63,549 nucleotides of DNA, taken from Nitrospira sp. (GTDB lineage Bacteria; Nitrospirota; Nitrospiria; Nitrospirales; Nitrospiraceae). The DNA is taken from contig JABFSU010000055.1 of NCBI GenBank assembly GCA_013140455.1, forward strand, positions 1 through 63,549, read 5' to 3'. How positions within the stretch are numbered: the first letter of the stretch is position 1; each line of letters begins with the position of its first letter. The position numbers and the translations under genes were made by a program. Of the stretch, positions 10,488 to 18,627 are shown one piece after another. The notes beneath the pieces are model-generated. The model was given only the letters and a program-made list of their open reading frames with translations, ran no database searches and was not told where the DNA came from.

Positions 10488-11948
10488 ATGTTGCCTACTG
10501 AACAACCAGTCGATCCGCAATCACCCGACGCCCGTCTTCGAGCGTCCGAACGGGACGTGTTGCGGGATGCGCTCCGGGATCAGTCGGAGCGGGGGCAAAC
10601 GAAGTCGGATATCATTTTGCTGTCCGTGCAGCGCCTGTTGCGACGCGGGGCGATCACGAATCTGTCGAAGATGCTCGGTCGGATGCATCCGGCCGATGCC
10701 GCCAGAGTTATCACTCACCTGAGTTCTCCCAAAGAAAAGCGCGAGGTCTTTGAGCTCGTTCGCGGCGAAGCCAAGCGCGGCCAGGTCTTGAGCGAGCTGG
10801 ACGGCGATAGTATTCAGCAAGTCTTAGCCGATCTGCTGCACTCCGATATCGCCTGGCTCTTGAAAGATCTGGGCCCCGACGACGTCGCGTATATTCTGGG
10901 ATTTCTTCCTGAAGAGCGGGGCAAAGACATTTTGGCCCTGATGAAGACGGAGGACTCGACGGAAGTCGCCGATATTCTCAAGTATCCAAAGGATACGGCC
11001 GGCGGCATCATGACCACGGAGTTCTTTTCGCTGCCGGAAGATGCGACGGCGCAAGAGGCTATTCGACGGCTGCAGCAGGCCACCGATGCCGAAATGGTGT
11101 TTTATATTTATGTGACCGACAAGGACGAACACCTCGTCGGAGTTCTCTCGCTACGCCAGCTCTTGACGGTTCCACCGGCCACGCCGCTGAAAAATATCAT
11201 GATGCGCGATGTGATGAGCGTGGCGGTCGACATGGACCAGGAAGAAGTGGCGCGTCAGGTCGCCAGCTATAACCTGTTGGCGATTCCTGTCGTGGAGAAA
11301 GACGGGAAGCTTGCGGGGATCATCACGGTCGATGACGTGGTGGACGTCATCCGTGAAGAAGCGACCGAAGACATGTTGAAGATGGCCGGCGCGATCGAGG
11401 AGGACTCGGTCTCAAAGTCTTCCAGCTTTGGCGCGGCAAGGGTGCGGCTGCCCTGGTTGTTTACCAATTTGGTCGGCAGTCTCTTGTCCGGTGCGATCCT
11501 CTGGTACTTCAGAATGACGTTGCAAGAGGTAGTGGCGATCGTCAGTTTTATTCCGGTCATTGCGGCGATGGGCGGCAATGTGGGATTGCAGTCGTCGACA
11601 TTAATCATTCGAGGACTGGCCACAGGGGTGGTCGAATTGTCGGACGTGCGCACGGTATTTTTTCGCGAGGTCAAGGTTGGCTTATTAATGGGGCTGGCCT
11701 GCGGCGTGATGCTGACCTTGGTCGGATGGGCCTGGCATCAGGCCTTTTTGGGCATGGTGGTCGGGACGTCGCTGGTGATCGCATTCCTGGTCTCGACGAG
11801 TATGGCGACGATCATGCCAGTCGTGTTGAAGCGCATGGGTGTTGATCCTGCCGTGGCGGCCGGTCCCTTCGTGACGACGGCCAACGATATTACGGGCATC
11901 ACGATCTATCTCTCATTGGCCACGCTGTTTTTAGACCATCTGCGGTGA
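10488..11948 (+). CDS. mgtE: MgtE-family magnesium transporter
   Basis: MgtE is a Mg2+-gated channel of the inner membrane. Domains run in the classical order: N-terminal helical MgtE_N repeat (about residues 40-140), two CBS domains (about 145-265; MMRDVMSVAVDM, then GKLAGIITVDDVVDVI) and five membrane helices from about residue 320, including the pore region AAMGGNVGLQSS and the final FVTTANDITGITIY. At 486 residues it is full length. It follows era by nine bases. Confidence 0.95.
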   Translation: MLPTEQPVDPQSPDARLRASERDVLRDALRDQSERGQTKSDIILLSVQRLLRRGAITNLSKMLGRMHPADAARVITHLSSPKEKREVFELVRGEAKRGQVLSELDGDSIQQVLADLLHSDIAWLLKDLGPDDVAYILGFLPEERGKDILALMKTEDSTEVADILKYPKDTAGGIMTTEFFSLPEDATAQEAIRRLQQATDAEMVFYIYVTDKDEHLVGVLSLRQLLTVPPATPLKNIMMRDVMSVAVDMDQEEVARQVASYNLLAIPVVEKDGKLAGIITVDDVVDVIREEATEDMLKMAGAIEEDSVSKSSSFGAARVRLPWLFTNLVGSLLSGAILWYFRMTLQEVVAIVSFIPVIAAMGGNVGLQSSTLIIRGLATGVVELSDVRTVFFREVKVGLLMGLACGVMLTLVGWAWHQAFLGMVVGTSLVIAFLVSTSMATIMPVVLKRMGVDPAVAAGPFVTTANDITGITIYLSLATLFLDHLR

Positions 11949-12003
11949 TCAGCATCACTGCGGGAGAAGCCGGGGTATTGCCGGTGCGAAAAGGGCTTGG
12001 GCG

Positions 12004-12762
12004 ATGCCTCTCGTAAAAACCTCTGCGATTATCCTCAAAAGCCGTCGGTGGGGTGAAGCCGACCGGATTGTGACCTTCTACTCGAAGGAGTTCGGGAAAA
12101 TCCGTGGTGTTGCGCGCGGCGCTCGGCGATTCAAAAGCCACTTCGGAGCCACGCTTGAGCCCTTTACCCGCTGTCATCTGGATTTGTTCGAGAAACCGGG
12201 TGATTCGCTCTATCGGATTTCTCATGTCGATCTGATTGAATCCTTTCAGCCGCTTCGAGAAGAATTGGTGTTGATGGCCTGTGCGGCACGGATGGTCAAT
12301 GTGGTAGGGGCGGTCACGCCGGACGGCGATCCGGATGCCAGACTCTTCGAGACCTTAGGTCAGGGCTTGGGATCACTCAAGGGGAGCCGAGATCCGGTCT
12401 TGATGGCGTTGCTGTTTCAGATTCGCTTGTTGGGGCTGACAGGGTTCCGCCCGCAGACTGATCACTGCGCGACCTGTGGGAAGGCCGGTGTAACGGGAGA
12501 TCCGCAGTTCTCGCCGCTGGCCGGTGGATTCGTCTGCCTTTCCTGTGCGGCGCGACAGATGGTTCGGTGTGTGGTGATGTCTCGCGGGAGCCTGTCGTTT
12601 CTGCAGCAGGCCATTCGGCTGAATCCGGAGCTCGTCACACGGCTGACGGCGACCGGCCAGGTGCGGGCCGAAGTGGAGCGGGCGATTGAGGGCTATGTGA
12701 CGGTGGTGGCTGGTCGACGGTTGCCGCCGGTCGATTTCTTGGCGTCGATGTCTTCGGTCTGA
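12004..12762 (+). CDS. recO: DNA repair protein RecO
   Basis: RecO loads RecA together with RecR in recombinational repair. The 252-residue protein has an N-terminal OB fold (AIILKSRRWGEADRIVTFYS) and a zinc-finger-like CATCGK ... CLSCA pair in the C-terminal half, a common RecO variant. The ATG at 12004 follows about 55 bases of apparently gene-free sequence after mgtE. Confidence 0.95.
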   Translation: MPLVKTSAIILKSRRWGEADRIVTFYSKEFGKIRGVARGARRFKSHFGATLEPFTRCHLDLFEKPGDSLYRISHVDLIESFQPLREELVLMACAARMVNVVGAVTPDGDPDARLFETLGQGLGSLKGSRDPVLMALLFQIRLLGLTGFRPQTDHCATCGKAGVTGDPQFSPLAGGFVCLSCAARQMVRCVVMSRGSLSFLQQAIRLNPELVTRLTATGQVRAEVERAIEGYVTVVAGRRLPPVDFLASMSSV

Positions 12763-12796
12763 GTCGATGGAGCATGAGGGGATAAGGGGAGAGACT

Positions 12797-13150
12797 ATGG
12801 CCGCGGCATTGGTTCCCATCGACATGCAATGGTTGGAGAAGGGCGTCTTGGGCATCGAGTGGAGCGATGGCCACAGGGGGATCTATCCCGTTCGTGTGCT
12901 GAGACTGCATTGTCCTTGTGCTGCCTGTGTCGATGAGTGGACGGGTGTGCGTCGATTGAAGCCCGATGATGTCCCGATGTTTATCATGGCTCAGGACATT
13001 CAGCCGGTCGGGCGGTATGCGCTCCAATTTTCCTGGAGTGATGGGCATGACAGCGGCATTTATTCCTATGGGCTTCTGCGGCAGCTGTGCCAATGTGATG
13101 TGTGTGTGCCGGTGAAGCCAACCGAGCAGAAGAGTCGGCGGCTTCTATGA
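12797..13150 (+). CDS. DUF971 (GBBH-like N-terminal) domain protein
   Basis: A 117-residue protein made of one DUF971 domain, the small fold also found at the N-terminus of gamma-butyrobetaine hydroxylase. Visible features are two W-S-D-G-H motifs (LGIEWSDGHRG and FSWSDGHDSG) and metal-type cysteines (LHCPCAAC, CQCDVC). Stand-alone forms are often linked to Fe-S cluster genes; the role is not settled. I chose the ATG at 12797, preceded by GGGGAGAG, over the ATG at 12767. Confidence 0.85.
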   Translation: MAAALVPIDMQWLEKGVLGIEWSDGHRGIYPVRVLRLHCPCAACVDEWTGVRRLKPDDVPMFIMAQDIQPVGRYALQFSWSDGHDSGIYSYGLLRQLCQCDVCVPVKPTEQKSRRLL

Positions 13151-13173
13151 CCGAAAGAAAGAGGATGGTACTC

Positions 13174-13659
13174 ATGAAGCGTTTCGGGTGTACGGAGGAG
13201 GGTATCTCCGGAAGTATTCTGTATGCGGCCGGAAGTCTGGTGTGCGTACTTGTAATGGTGGGTTGCCAGAGCATGCCGCCATTGGGAGAACAGGAACGCC
13301 TGGTGCAAAATAAGCAGCTGACGGTACAACAGATTTCTCCCAAGGCCGTGGTGAATGTTTGGGGCAAGCCAGTCTATCACCATAGTGAGTTCACTCAGTT
13401 CTTTGTCATGCCGGATAAGTCGATGATTCCGCGTTCGCGGGTGCCAATTGGTGAAGCGCCAGAGGGATGGGAGGCAAGTTTCGAGGCCGGGGAAGGGGTG
13501 TTTCTGGGCTATCCCGAGCAAGGCTGGGTGTTAGTATTTTTAGATGATCGGCTGGTGTATCGGGAAGAGTTGAAGGCCGACAAAGTGCATGCGCTTGGAA
13601 AGACGTGGCAGTTCGACGACCGGTTTAAGACGAGCTTGGAAGGTGCGCCACTCCGCTAG
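13174..13659 (+). CDS. Predicted outer-membrane lipoprotein, unknown function
   Basis: A protein of about 161 residues with an N-terminal hydrophobic stretch ending in a lipobox (LVMVGC followed by QS), so the mature form should begin at a lipidated Cys. The remainder contains PKAVVNVWGKPVYHH and a tryptophan/tyrosine-rich body, with no domain I recognise. GAGG lies upstream of the ATG at 13174; in-frame ATGs at 13147 (overlapping the previous stop) and 13165 are alternatives. It may be co-transcribed with the DUF971 gene. Confidence 0.7.
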   Translation: MKRFGCTEEGISGSILYAAGSLVCVLVMVGCQSMPPLGEQERLVQNKQLTVQQISPKAVVNVWGKPVYHHSEFTQFFVMPDKSMIPRSRVPIGEAPEGWEASFEAGEGVFLGYPEQGWVLVFLDDRLVYREELKADKVHALGKTWQFDDRFKTSLEGAPLR

Positions 13660-13680
13660 GGTTCTCTGGTTCTTTATATC

Positions 13681-15189
13681 ATGGCGAGATCTCACCACAT
13701 CGATTCACTGAACATTGTAATGGCCGCGTCAGAGGCGGTCCCCTACGTCAAGACCGGTGGGCTGGCCGACGTCGCTGGTGCACTTCCAGTGGAACTTGCC
13801 AAGCTGGGGCATACTGTGACCTTGATTGTGCCCCGCTATCGCAGTTTTCAGACGGATGGAAGGTCGCTCCGGGAGATTGGGACGATTCGCGTCAGGACTG
13901 CCAAGGGGTTTGTCGATGCGACGCTTGAGGAAGATCTGATTCCTGTCGGGGTGGCCGGACGATCGGTTCGAGTGGTGGCGGTTCGATATGATCCCTATTT
14001 TGACCGGGTTGGGCTGTATCAAGGTCCGGACGGAGATTTCAGCGACAATCTTGCTCGGTTCGCCTTTTTCAGCCACGCGATCATTGAAGTGATAGTATTT
14101 CTTGGGAGCAGTCGCCGTGAGTCGATCTCTGTTTTGCATTTGCACGATTGGCAGACGGCGCTTGCGGGTGTGTATCTGAAAACCACGGAGCGTGGTCGGG
14201 CAATCGTCGGCGATGTCAGGACGCTGTTGACGCTTCACAATGTGGGATATCAAGGTATCTTTCCAGGCCCCCAGTTTTCTGAGACGGGTTTGCCTGCCGA
14301 TCTATTTACTCCTGCAGGGTTGGAATTCTACGGGTCGGTGAATCTGCTTAAGGGAGGGATTCTCTTTGCGGACAAGGTGTCGACTGTGAGCCCGACCTAC
14401 GCAAAAGAAATCATGAGCCCTGATGGCGGGTTTGGTTTGGAGGGTGTGCTGGCTGGTCGTCGGGATGGTGTGGTTGGGATTATCAACGGCATTGATATTG
14501 GTTCCTGGGATCCCGAGACGGACAGCCACCTTGCGGCTAACTATTCACAGACTGACCTGTCAGGCAAAACTGTTTGTAAGAAGGCGCTTCAGCTCGAACT
14601 GGGCTTGCCGAATCGTGATGTTCCGCTCATTGGAGTCATCGGGCGGTTGACCTCACAGAAGGGGTTTGATCTGCTGGCGGAGATTCTTCCGGAGTTGATG
14701 GCAGTTGACGTTCAGATTGCGATTCTGGGTACAGGAGATCGGATCCTTGAAGATAGGTTTCAATCGTTGAAGGAGCGGTATCCACAGCAAATCGGTGTGT
14801 CTCTGAAATTCGATGAAGGGCGAGCGCATCGAATTGAGGCAGGGGCGGACATGCTGGTCATGCCATCGCGGTATGAGCCCTGCGGACTGACCCAGCTCTA
14901 TAGTCTGCGGTACGGCACGATTCCTATTGTCCGGAAGACAGGGGGGTTGGCAGATACGGTTATTCCGTACCGGCCCTCGACGGCACTGGCTGGGCATGCG
15001 ACGGGATTCCAATTTGAAGGAGTTTCAGCGGACTCCCTACTGGCGACGATACTTCTCGCCCTGAAGGTCTATGCAGATCGGGAGGTGTGGGCGTCAATCC
15101 AGCAAGCTGGTATGGGAGTAGACTGTTCCTGGGAGCTTTCGGCTAAGCGATATGTCGAAGTGTATAGGAAGTTAAGCGGGGAGAGATAG
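13681..15189 (+). CDS. glgA: Glycogen synthase (ADP-glucose type, GT5)
   Basis: GlgA extends alpha-1,4-glucan from ADP-glucose. The 502-residue protein has the nucleotide-sugar motif KTGGLADVAGALP near residue 22, the HDWQTAL loop, the GT-B linker ahead of GVIGRLTSQKGFD, and the C-terminal acid site with PSRYEPCGLTQ and KTGGLADTV. No other glycogen gene lies in the window. The gene ends one base before the convergent lipoprotein gene, leaving no room for a separate terminator. Confidence 0.95.
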   Translation: MARSHHIDSLNIVMAASEAVPYVKTGGLADVAGALPVELAKLGHTVTLIVPRYRSFQTDGRSLREIGTIRVRTAKGFVDATLEEDLIPVGVAGRSVRVVAVRYDPYFDRVGLYQGPDGDFSDNLARFAFFSHAIIEVIVFLGSSRRESISVLHLHDWQTALAGVYLKTTERGRAIVGDVRTLLTLHNVGYQGIFPGPQFSETGLPADLFTPAGLEFYGSVNLLKGGILFADKVSTVSPTYAKEIMSPDGGFGLEGVLAGRRDGVVGIINGIDIGSWDPETDSHLAANYSQTDLSGKTVCKKALQLELGLPNRDVPLIGVIGRLTSQKGFDLLAEILPELMAVDVQIAILGTGDRILEDRFQSLKERYPQQIGVSLKFDEGRAHRIEAGADMLVMPSRYEPCGLTQLYSLRYGTIPIVRKTGGLADTVIPYRPSTALAGHATGFQFEGVSADSLLATILLALKVYADREVWASIQQAGMGVDCSWELSAKRYVEVYRKLSGER

Positions 15190-15190
15190 C

Positions 15191-15694
15191 CTAGGGATTT
15201 TTAAGCGAAATCTGAACTCCATTTTCCATCTCAGCCAATAGCTTATTGGCTTGTGCGAGATAGTAGGTTGGTTCCTGATTTTCCTTGTGAAGCGTGATCA
15301 CGCTAGTGAGTGCCTCCCTAGCCAAGTCAACTCTTCCAGAACTGAAAGCGACTTGTCCAGCATGGAGAGAGCACGAAGCTGCCATGGCGTGAACGTCCAC
15401 GGCAAGCCGGCTTGCCGGCGTGGCGACGAAACGTTCCAGTTGTTGCGGCATCGGGAGCACAAATCCGTCATGTCCCTGGCCAAGCAAGGCGGCCGTCGTT
15501 AGTTTTCCCATCGCCTGCTGTGTTTCACCAAGATCGGAGGTGGACTTGCAGTGTGTGTATGTCCCCCAAAGGTTCATGAATCCAGGGTTGTCGAGGCCTA
15601 CTGTTTTAAGGGGTGTGCCGGTCTGGCATCCTGAAACGAGCAGTGCCAGGCCGAGTAGGCTACCGATGGATTGTTTGGAGAAAGGTTGCTTCAA
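15191..15694 (-). CDS. Predicted lipoprotein, unknown function
   Basis: A 167-residue reverse-strand protein with a signal peptide and lipobox (LALLVSGC followed by QT). The C-terminal half (ASCSLHAGQVAFSSGRVDLAREAL, then TYYLAQANKLLAEME) resembles a short helical-repeat, TPR-like segment. I do not recognise a family. The start is TTG, with GAGGAG eight bases upstream and a palindrome (15709-15724) immediately before that. It faces glgA tail to tail. Confidence 0.65.
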   Translation of the reverse strand: MKQPFSKQSIGSLLGLALLVSGCQTGTPLKTVGLDNPGFMNLWGTYTHCKSTSDLGETQQAMGKLTTAALLGQGHDGFVLPMPQQLERFVATPASRLAVDVHAMAASCSLHAGQVAFSSGRVDLAREALTSVITLHKENQEPTYYLAQANKLLAEMENGVQISLKNP

Positions 15695-15708
15695 GTCTAG
15701 GCTCCTCA

Positions 15709-15724
15709 GGTGAAAAATTTCACC
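15709..15724 (-). promoter_or_regulatory. 7-2-7 palindrome upstream of the reverse-strand lipoprotein gene
   Basis: GGTGAAA and TTTCACC form a perfect inverted repeat with a two-base spacer, ending just before the GAGGAG ribosome site of the reverse-strand lipoprotein gene. The size and symmetry suit a dimeric repressor operator; an mRNA hairpin is the alternative. The neighbouring LuxR-type gene (16487-15879) is one possible regulator, by proximity only. Confidence 0.4.
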
Positions 15725-15878
15725 GCTTCACTTACTGAAGGGTATTCTGCAATCAATAGACCTGAGATATAAAATCACAAGTCGCTGAATTTATTGAAGT
15801 AAATTTCTGTGATCGCGGGTTGAATGTTGTGAAGATCGCTCAGTGTGGTGTCTTTGCAACAGAGGGTAGCCGAGCAGC

Positions 15879-16487
15879 TTAGGAGTTGAAGATCTGGACT
15901 AGAATGCCGGTGCGGGTTGTCGCCGTTGTTTTTCGCATGATGTGTTTGATGTGTTCTTTAACTGTTTGCTCTGTAATGAGGAGGGCGTTTGCGATTTCTT
16001 TGTTGGTCCATCCTTTGGCCAAATGCTCCACCACGGCTTGTTCACGATTCGTGAGCTGGAACTTTTCGCGGGCATGGTCGGTATTGAGGTTCTGTCTTCT
16101 TCCCAGCTCTTCCATGGTGACCACCAGACGAGCATGTTCCACACCACCACGGTCAGGCAGGCCAAACCCTCGAAGCAAAATGGGTTGGCCGGGGTCCCCG
16201 CTCACCCGCTTGAGTTCAAATTGTTCCCAGTCTTTTGCTTCAGTCCGAACGTGGAGCGCCTTGATGATTTCCCCGCAGAGCTCAGTGAGAGCCGTTGGCA
16301 AAACGCCGTGGGCCGATCGAGCAGCCGATCCTGCCTGTTCCGCGGCATTGATTTTTTTGGCCAACTCCGTCGCCTGACGATTCATGTGGAGCAGTTGCAT
16401 CGCGGCAGTTAGTACAACAATCCCCGAGCCGGCACGTTGGTCGGCAAGACCATCTGATTGATCGGCGTGCTGAGTTGATTCAGTCAT
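15879..16487 (-). CDS. LuxR-family transcriptional regulator
   Basis: A 202-residue regulator with a C-terminal LuxR/GerE helix-turn-helix (LTNREQAVVEHLAKGWTNKE, then TEQTVKEHIKHIMRKT, about residues 140-200). The N-terminal 130 residues look PAS-like (GIVVLTAAMQLLHMNRQA), as in sensor-linked LuxR proteins, with no response-regulator receiver domain. It is transcribed away from the PilZ/RfaH-like/polysaccharide block and is a plausible regulator of those genes, inferred only from position. Confidence 0.85.
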   Translation of the reverse strand: MTESTQHADQSDGLADQRAGSGIVVLTAAMQLLHMNRQATELAKKINAAEQAGSAARSAHGVLPTALTELCGEIIKALHVRTEAKDWEQFELKRVSGDPGQPILLRGFGLPDRGGVEHARLVVTMEELGRRQNLNTDHAREKFQLTNREQAVVEHLAKGWTNKEIANALLITEQTVKEHIKHIMRKTTATTRTGILVQIFNS

Positions 16488-16807
16488 GGATTCTCTTTAC
16501 GACAGACTCGGCAGTATTGCTAGACAATTGAACAAACTCTGATAGAGTGCAGCGAGTGAAACGATACTAGAAAGAGTACCTAACCCTTTAGGGGGAGTCA
16601 ACACCTACGTTAGAGAATATTGGCCTACATCATCGGTATTGTTCGCCTCGGAGGCATTCCCTATAGTTCAGCATGATTGGAAAAAGAGTAGCGCAGGTTG
16701 GGTCAGCTACCATCGAGAGTCCAATTCTCAAGTTGCGGATAGGGAAGCCAAGGAATCAATCCTTACAGGGGAGGCGTGATGTGGGACAGATAAGCTGGGA
16801 ATGGCCG
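16488..16807. other. Gene-free divergent control region
   Basis: This stretch lies between the reverse-strand LuxR-type gene and the forward PilZ gene, so promoters in both directions are expected here. I see a small self-complementary site (CCCTTTAGGG) at about 16583-16592 but could not place convincing -35/-10 or -24/-12 boxes. An open frame from 16673 runs in phase into the PilZ gene without a ribosome site. Confidence 0.4.
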
Positions 16808-17122
16808 ATGACCGATTGTGGGGAAAGTCATAAGGATCGAGTGGCGATGCTGAGACCTATCCCTTATGAAATGACTAGACCTGCGGATGAACCTGCTCCA
16901 TCAGGTCGTGAAGGAAAGGCACTCTCCTTGAACATCAGCAGTGGGGGAATGCTCATACTGATGGAGCAGGCTCCTCCTGTAGAGCAGGTGTTGAAGGTCT
17001 TTGTGCCGACGCCAGTTACGGTCGCTGAGACGCCTACATTAGCTGAAGTCCGGTGGGCAAGACGCGTCCCTTTTGGAAAAGGGGTTGGCCCGTATTTGGT
17101 GGGCCTCAAATTCATGTTTTGA
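16808..17122 (+). CDS. PilZ-domain protein (putative c-di-GMP receptor)
   Basis: A small protein of about 104 residues with the PilZ core: an R-rich entry (KDRVAMLRPIPYEMTR), the D/NxSxxG motif as LNISSGGM, and a final strand GPYLVGLKF. PilZ domains bind cyclic di-GMP, and many control exopolysaccharide output. The first Arg motif is imperfect, so nucleotide binding is uncertain. It lies just upstream of the RfaH-like gene and the polysaccharide locus, consistent with c-di-GMP control. An upstream in-frame ATG at 16673 would add 45 residues of unlikely composition. Confidence 0.75.
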   Translation: MTDCGESHKDRVAMLRPIPYEMTRPADEPAPSGREGKALSLNISSGGMLILMEQAPPVEQVLKVFVPTPVTVAETPTLAEVRWARRVPFGKGVGPYLVGLKFMF

Positions 17123-17243
17123 ATGAATAGTTTTTGAACCCCAGGTTCGTCGTACTCTTTTCTCCAAGGGATAAGGGGGCTGAGTAAAATAGGGGAAGTC
17201 TTGGTCAGTGAGGGAAGGGTGAGAGAAGTTGAGGGGAACGCGG

Positions 17244-17747
17244 ATGCAAAAATGGTATATTGTGATGGCCAAGCCCCGTCAGGAACATTTCTCAACCTCG
17301 TTTCTTGGCCAAGCAGGGATCGAGACCTACTATCCCGAAGTGAACGAGTGTTTTAACGTCAGGGGGCGGCGTCGCTTCCGTCGTTCAGGCCTTTTCCCAG
17401 GCTATTTCTTTGCGCGTTTTGACTATGAGCGAGAACATCGAATTATTTCCTATTCTCGAGGGGTCCGAAAAGTAGTAGCTTTTGGACATATTCCAGCTGA
17501 GGTTGATCCGGGTCTTCTTCGTGAAATACAAGAAAGCATCCGAGTGCGAGATATCGTGCAAGTGCCGAGTTTTAGGCCTGGAGATGTGGTTCGCATAAAT
17601 AGTGGGCCGTTTGCTGGAATAAGAGCAGTGTTTGAGTCTGCTATGCCAAGAAAAGAGCGAGCTGTTGTATTATTGCATGTGCTTTCTTGTCAGAGCCGGG
17701 CAGTCGTGCAGGTCTCGGACATCGAGGATTTTTCAGAGGCGGTCTAG
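17244..17747 (+). CDS. RfaH/UpxY-like NusG paralogue (transcription antiterminator)
   Basis: A 167-residue NusG-type protein. The NGN domain begins MQKWYIVMAKPRQE, with YYPEV, RRSGLFPGYFFARFDYE and SRGVRKVVAFG at the RfaH-like positions; a KOW-bearing C-terminal domain follows (FRPGDVVRINSGPFAGI). Specialised NusG proteins travel with RNA polymerase and suppress termination within long surface-polysaccharide operons. GAGGGGAA precedes the ATG at 17244. The gene sits immediately before the first export gene, and an ops match lies 52 bases after its stop. The housekeeping NusG would be elsewhere. Confidence 0.9.
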   Translation: MQKWYIVMAKPRQEHFSTSFLGQAGIETYYPEVNECFNVRGRRRFRRSGLFPGYFFARFDYEREHRIISYSRGVRKVVAFGHIPAEVDPGLLREIQESIRVRDIVQVPSFRPGDVVRINSGPFAGIRAVFESAMPRKERAVVLLHVLSCQSRAVVQVSDIEDFSEAV

Positions 17748-17798
17748 GCGGGCGGTGATTTTGGGGACAGGTTTTTTGGAGAGGTAGTGCCTCGGATT

Positions 17799-17810
17799 GG
17801 CGGTAGCTTG
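17799..17810 (+). promoter_or_regulatory. ops-like recruitment element for the RfaH-like protein
   Basis: GGCGGTAGCTTG matches the 12-base E. coli ops element GGCGGTAGCGTG at 11 of 12 positions and fits the core GGCGGTAGnnT. The inner GCGGTAGC, which forms the small non-template hairpin read by RfaH, is intact. It lies between the RfaH-like gene and the first polysaccharide export gene (start 17848), on the coding strand and in the expected leader position. Function is inferred from this match and context. Confidence 0.65.
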
Positions 17811-17847
17811 TCTTGTTTGTCTGCCCCTGCTAAAGGAGTTTACAACG

Positions 17848-18531
17848 ATGCAAAGTATTAAAGCTTTCGCTGTGATTGTCTGGTTAAGTATGTGTGTCTT
17901 GCTCGACCCAGCGTTGGCGGTTCCCCAGGACACAGATGTCAAAAGAGGAGTAGCCTCCTCCTCTGTAAGATCCACGGCAGGCTCGGGAGACAAGTCTCTC
18001 TTGATAGTCACGCCAGAGTACATTATTGGTCCCGAGGATATTTTGGAAATCACTGTGTGGAAGAACGCAGATCTTTCCAAGCAAGTTCAGGTACGGCCGG
18101 ATGGCAGAATCTCTCTTCCGCTCCTGGGCGATATATCAGCCGTTGCCAAGACGCCGGTGCAGTTGGCCGAGGAAATCTCTGCCGGGCTCAGGGCCTACAT
18201 GGAAAACCCAACCATTTCGATTATGGTGAAAGAAGTAAACAGTTATCAGATTTATGTGTTAGGGGAAGTCAATAAACCAGGTAAATTTCCGCTCAAAAGC
18301 AAGACCACGCTTTTGCAGGGGATTACCGTGGCTGGTGGATTTACACCAATGGCGGCGAGGAATAAGATCGTTGTCTTTCGCTTCTCCAAAGATGGGGAGG
18401 GCTTAACGAAACTAAAAGCAAGTTATGACGACATCGTTGTGCGCGACGGATCCGTCCAGAATATGGAGCTGAAGCCCGGCGATCAGATTGTTGTGCCGTC
18501 AGAGACGATGGTAATACTGCCTAGTCGTTAG
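17848..18531 (+). CDS. Wza-like polysaccharide export protein (SPase I type)
   Basis: A 227-residue periplasmic/outer-membrane export protein of the Poly_export-SLBB family. A signal peptide (to ALA-VPQ, about residue 25) is followed by the Poly_export domain (IIGPEDILEITVWKNADLSK, VRPDGRISLPLLGDI) and one SLBB domain (YQIYVLGEVNKPGKF, about residues 135-210). It lacks a convincing lipobox. It is closely similar to the next gene, suggesting tandem duplication. The ATG at 17848 has AAGGAG upstream; an earlier in-frame start is less likely. Confidence 0.9.
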   Translation: MQSIKAFAVIVWLSMCVLLDPALAVPQDTDVKRGVASSSVRSTAGSGDKSLLIVTPEYIIGPEDILEITVWKNADLSKQVQVRPDGRISLPLLGDISAVAKTPVQLAEEISAGLRAYMENPTISIMVKEVNSYQIYVLGEVNKPGKFPLKSKTTLLQGITVAGGFTPMAARNKIVVFRFSKDGEGLTKLKASYDDIVVRDGSVQNMELKPGDQIVVPSETMVILPSR

Positions 18532-18627
18532 TTGGTAGCCCGGTTGTTCTTGAGCTCAGCGAGCGATCAAGGATTGGCGATCTGTCGCATGTGCTGTAGC
18601 TGAGATACTTGGAGAGGTAAGACGACG

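Noticed and set aside
17796-17812. Sigma-54-like TGGC...TTG boxes ahead of the first export gene
   Set aside because: The distance between the GG and the G of TTG is one base short of the -24/-12 spacing, and the same bases form the better-supported ops match.
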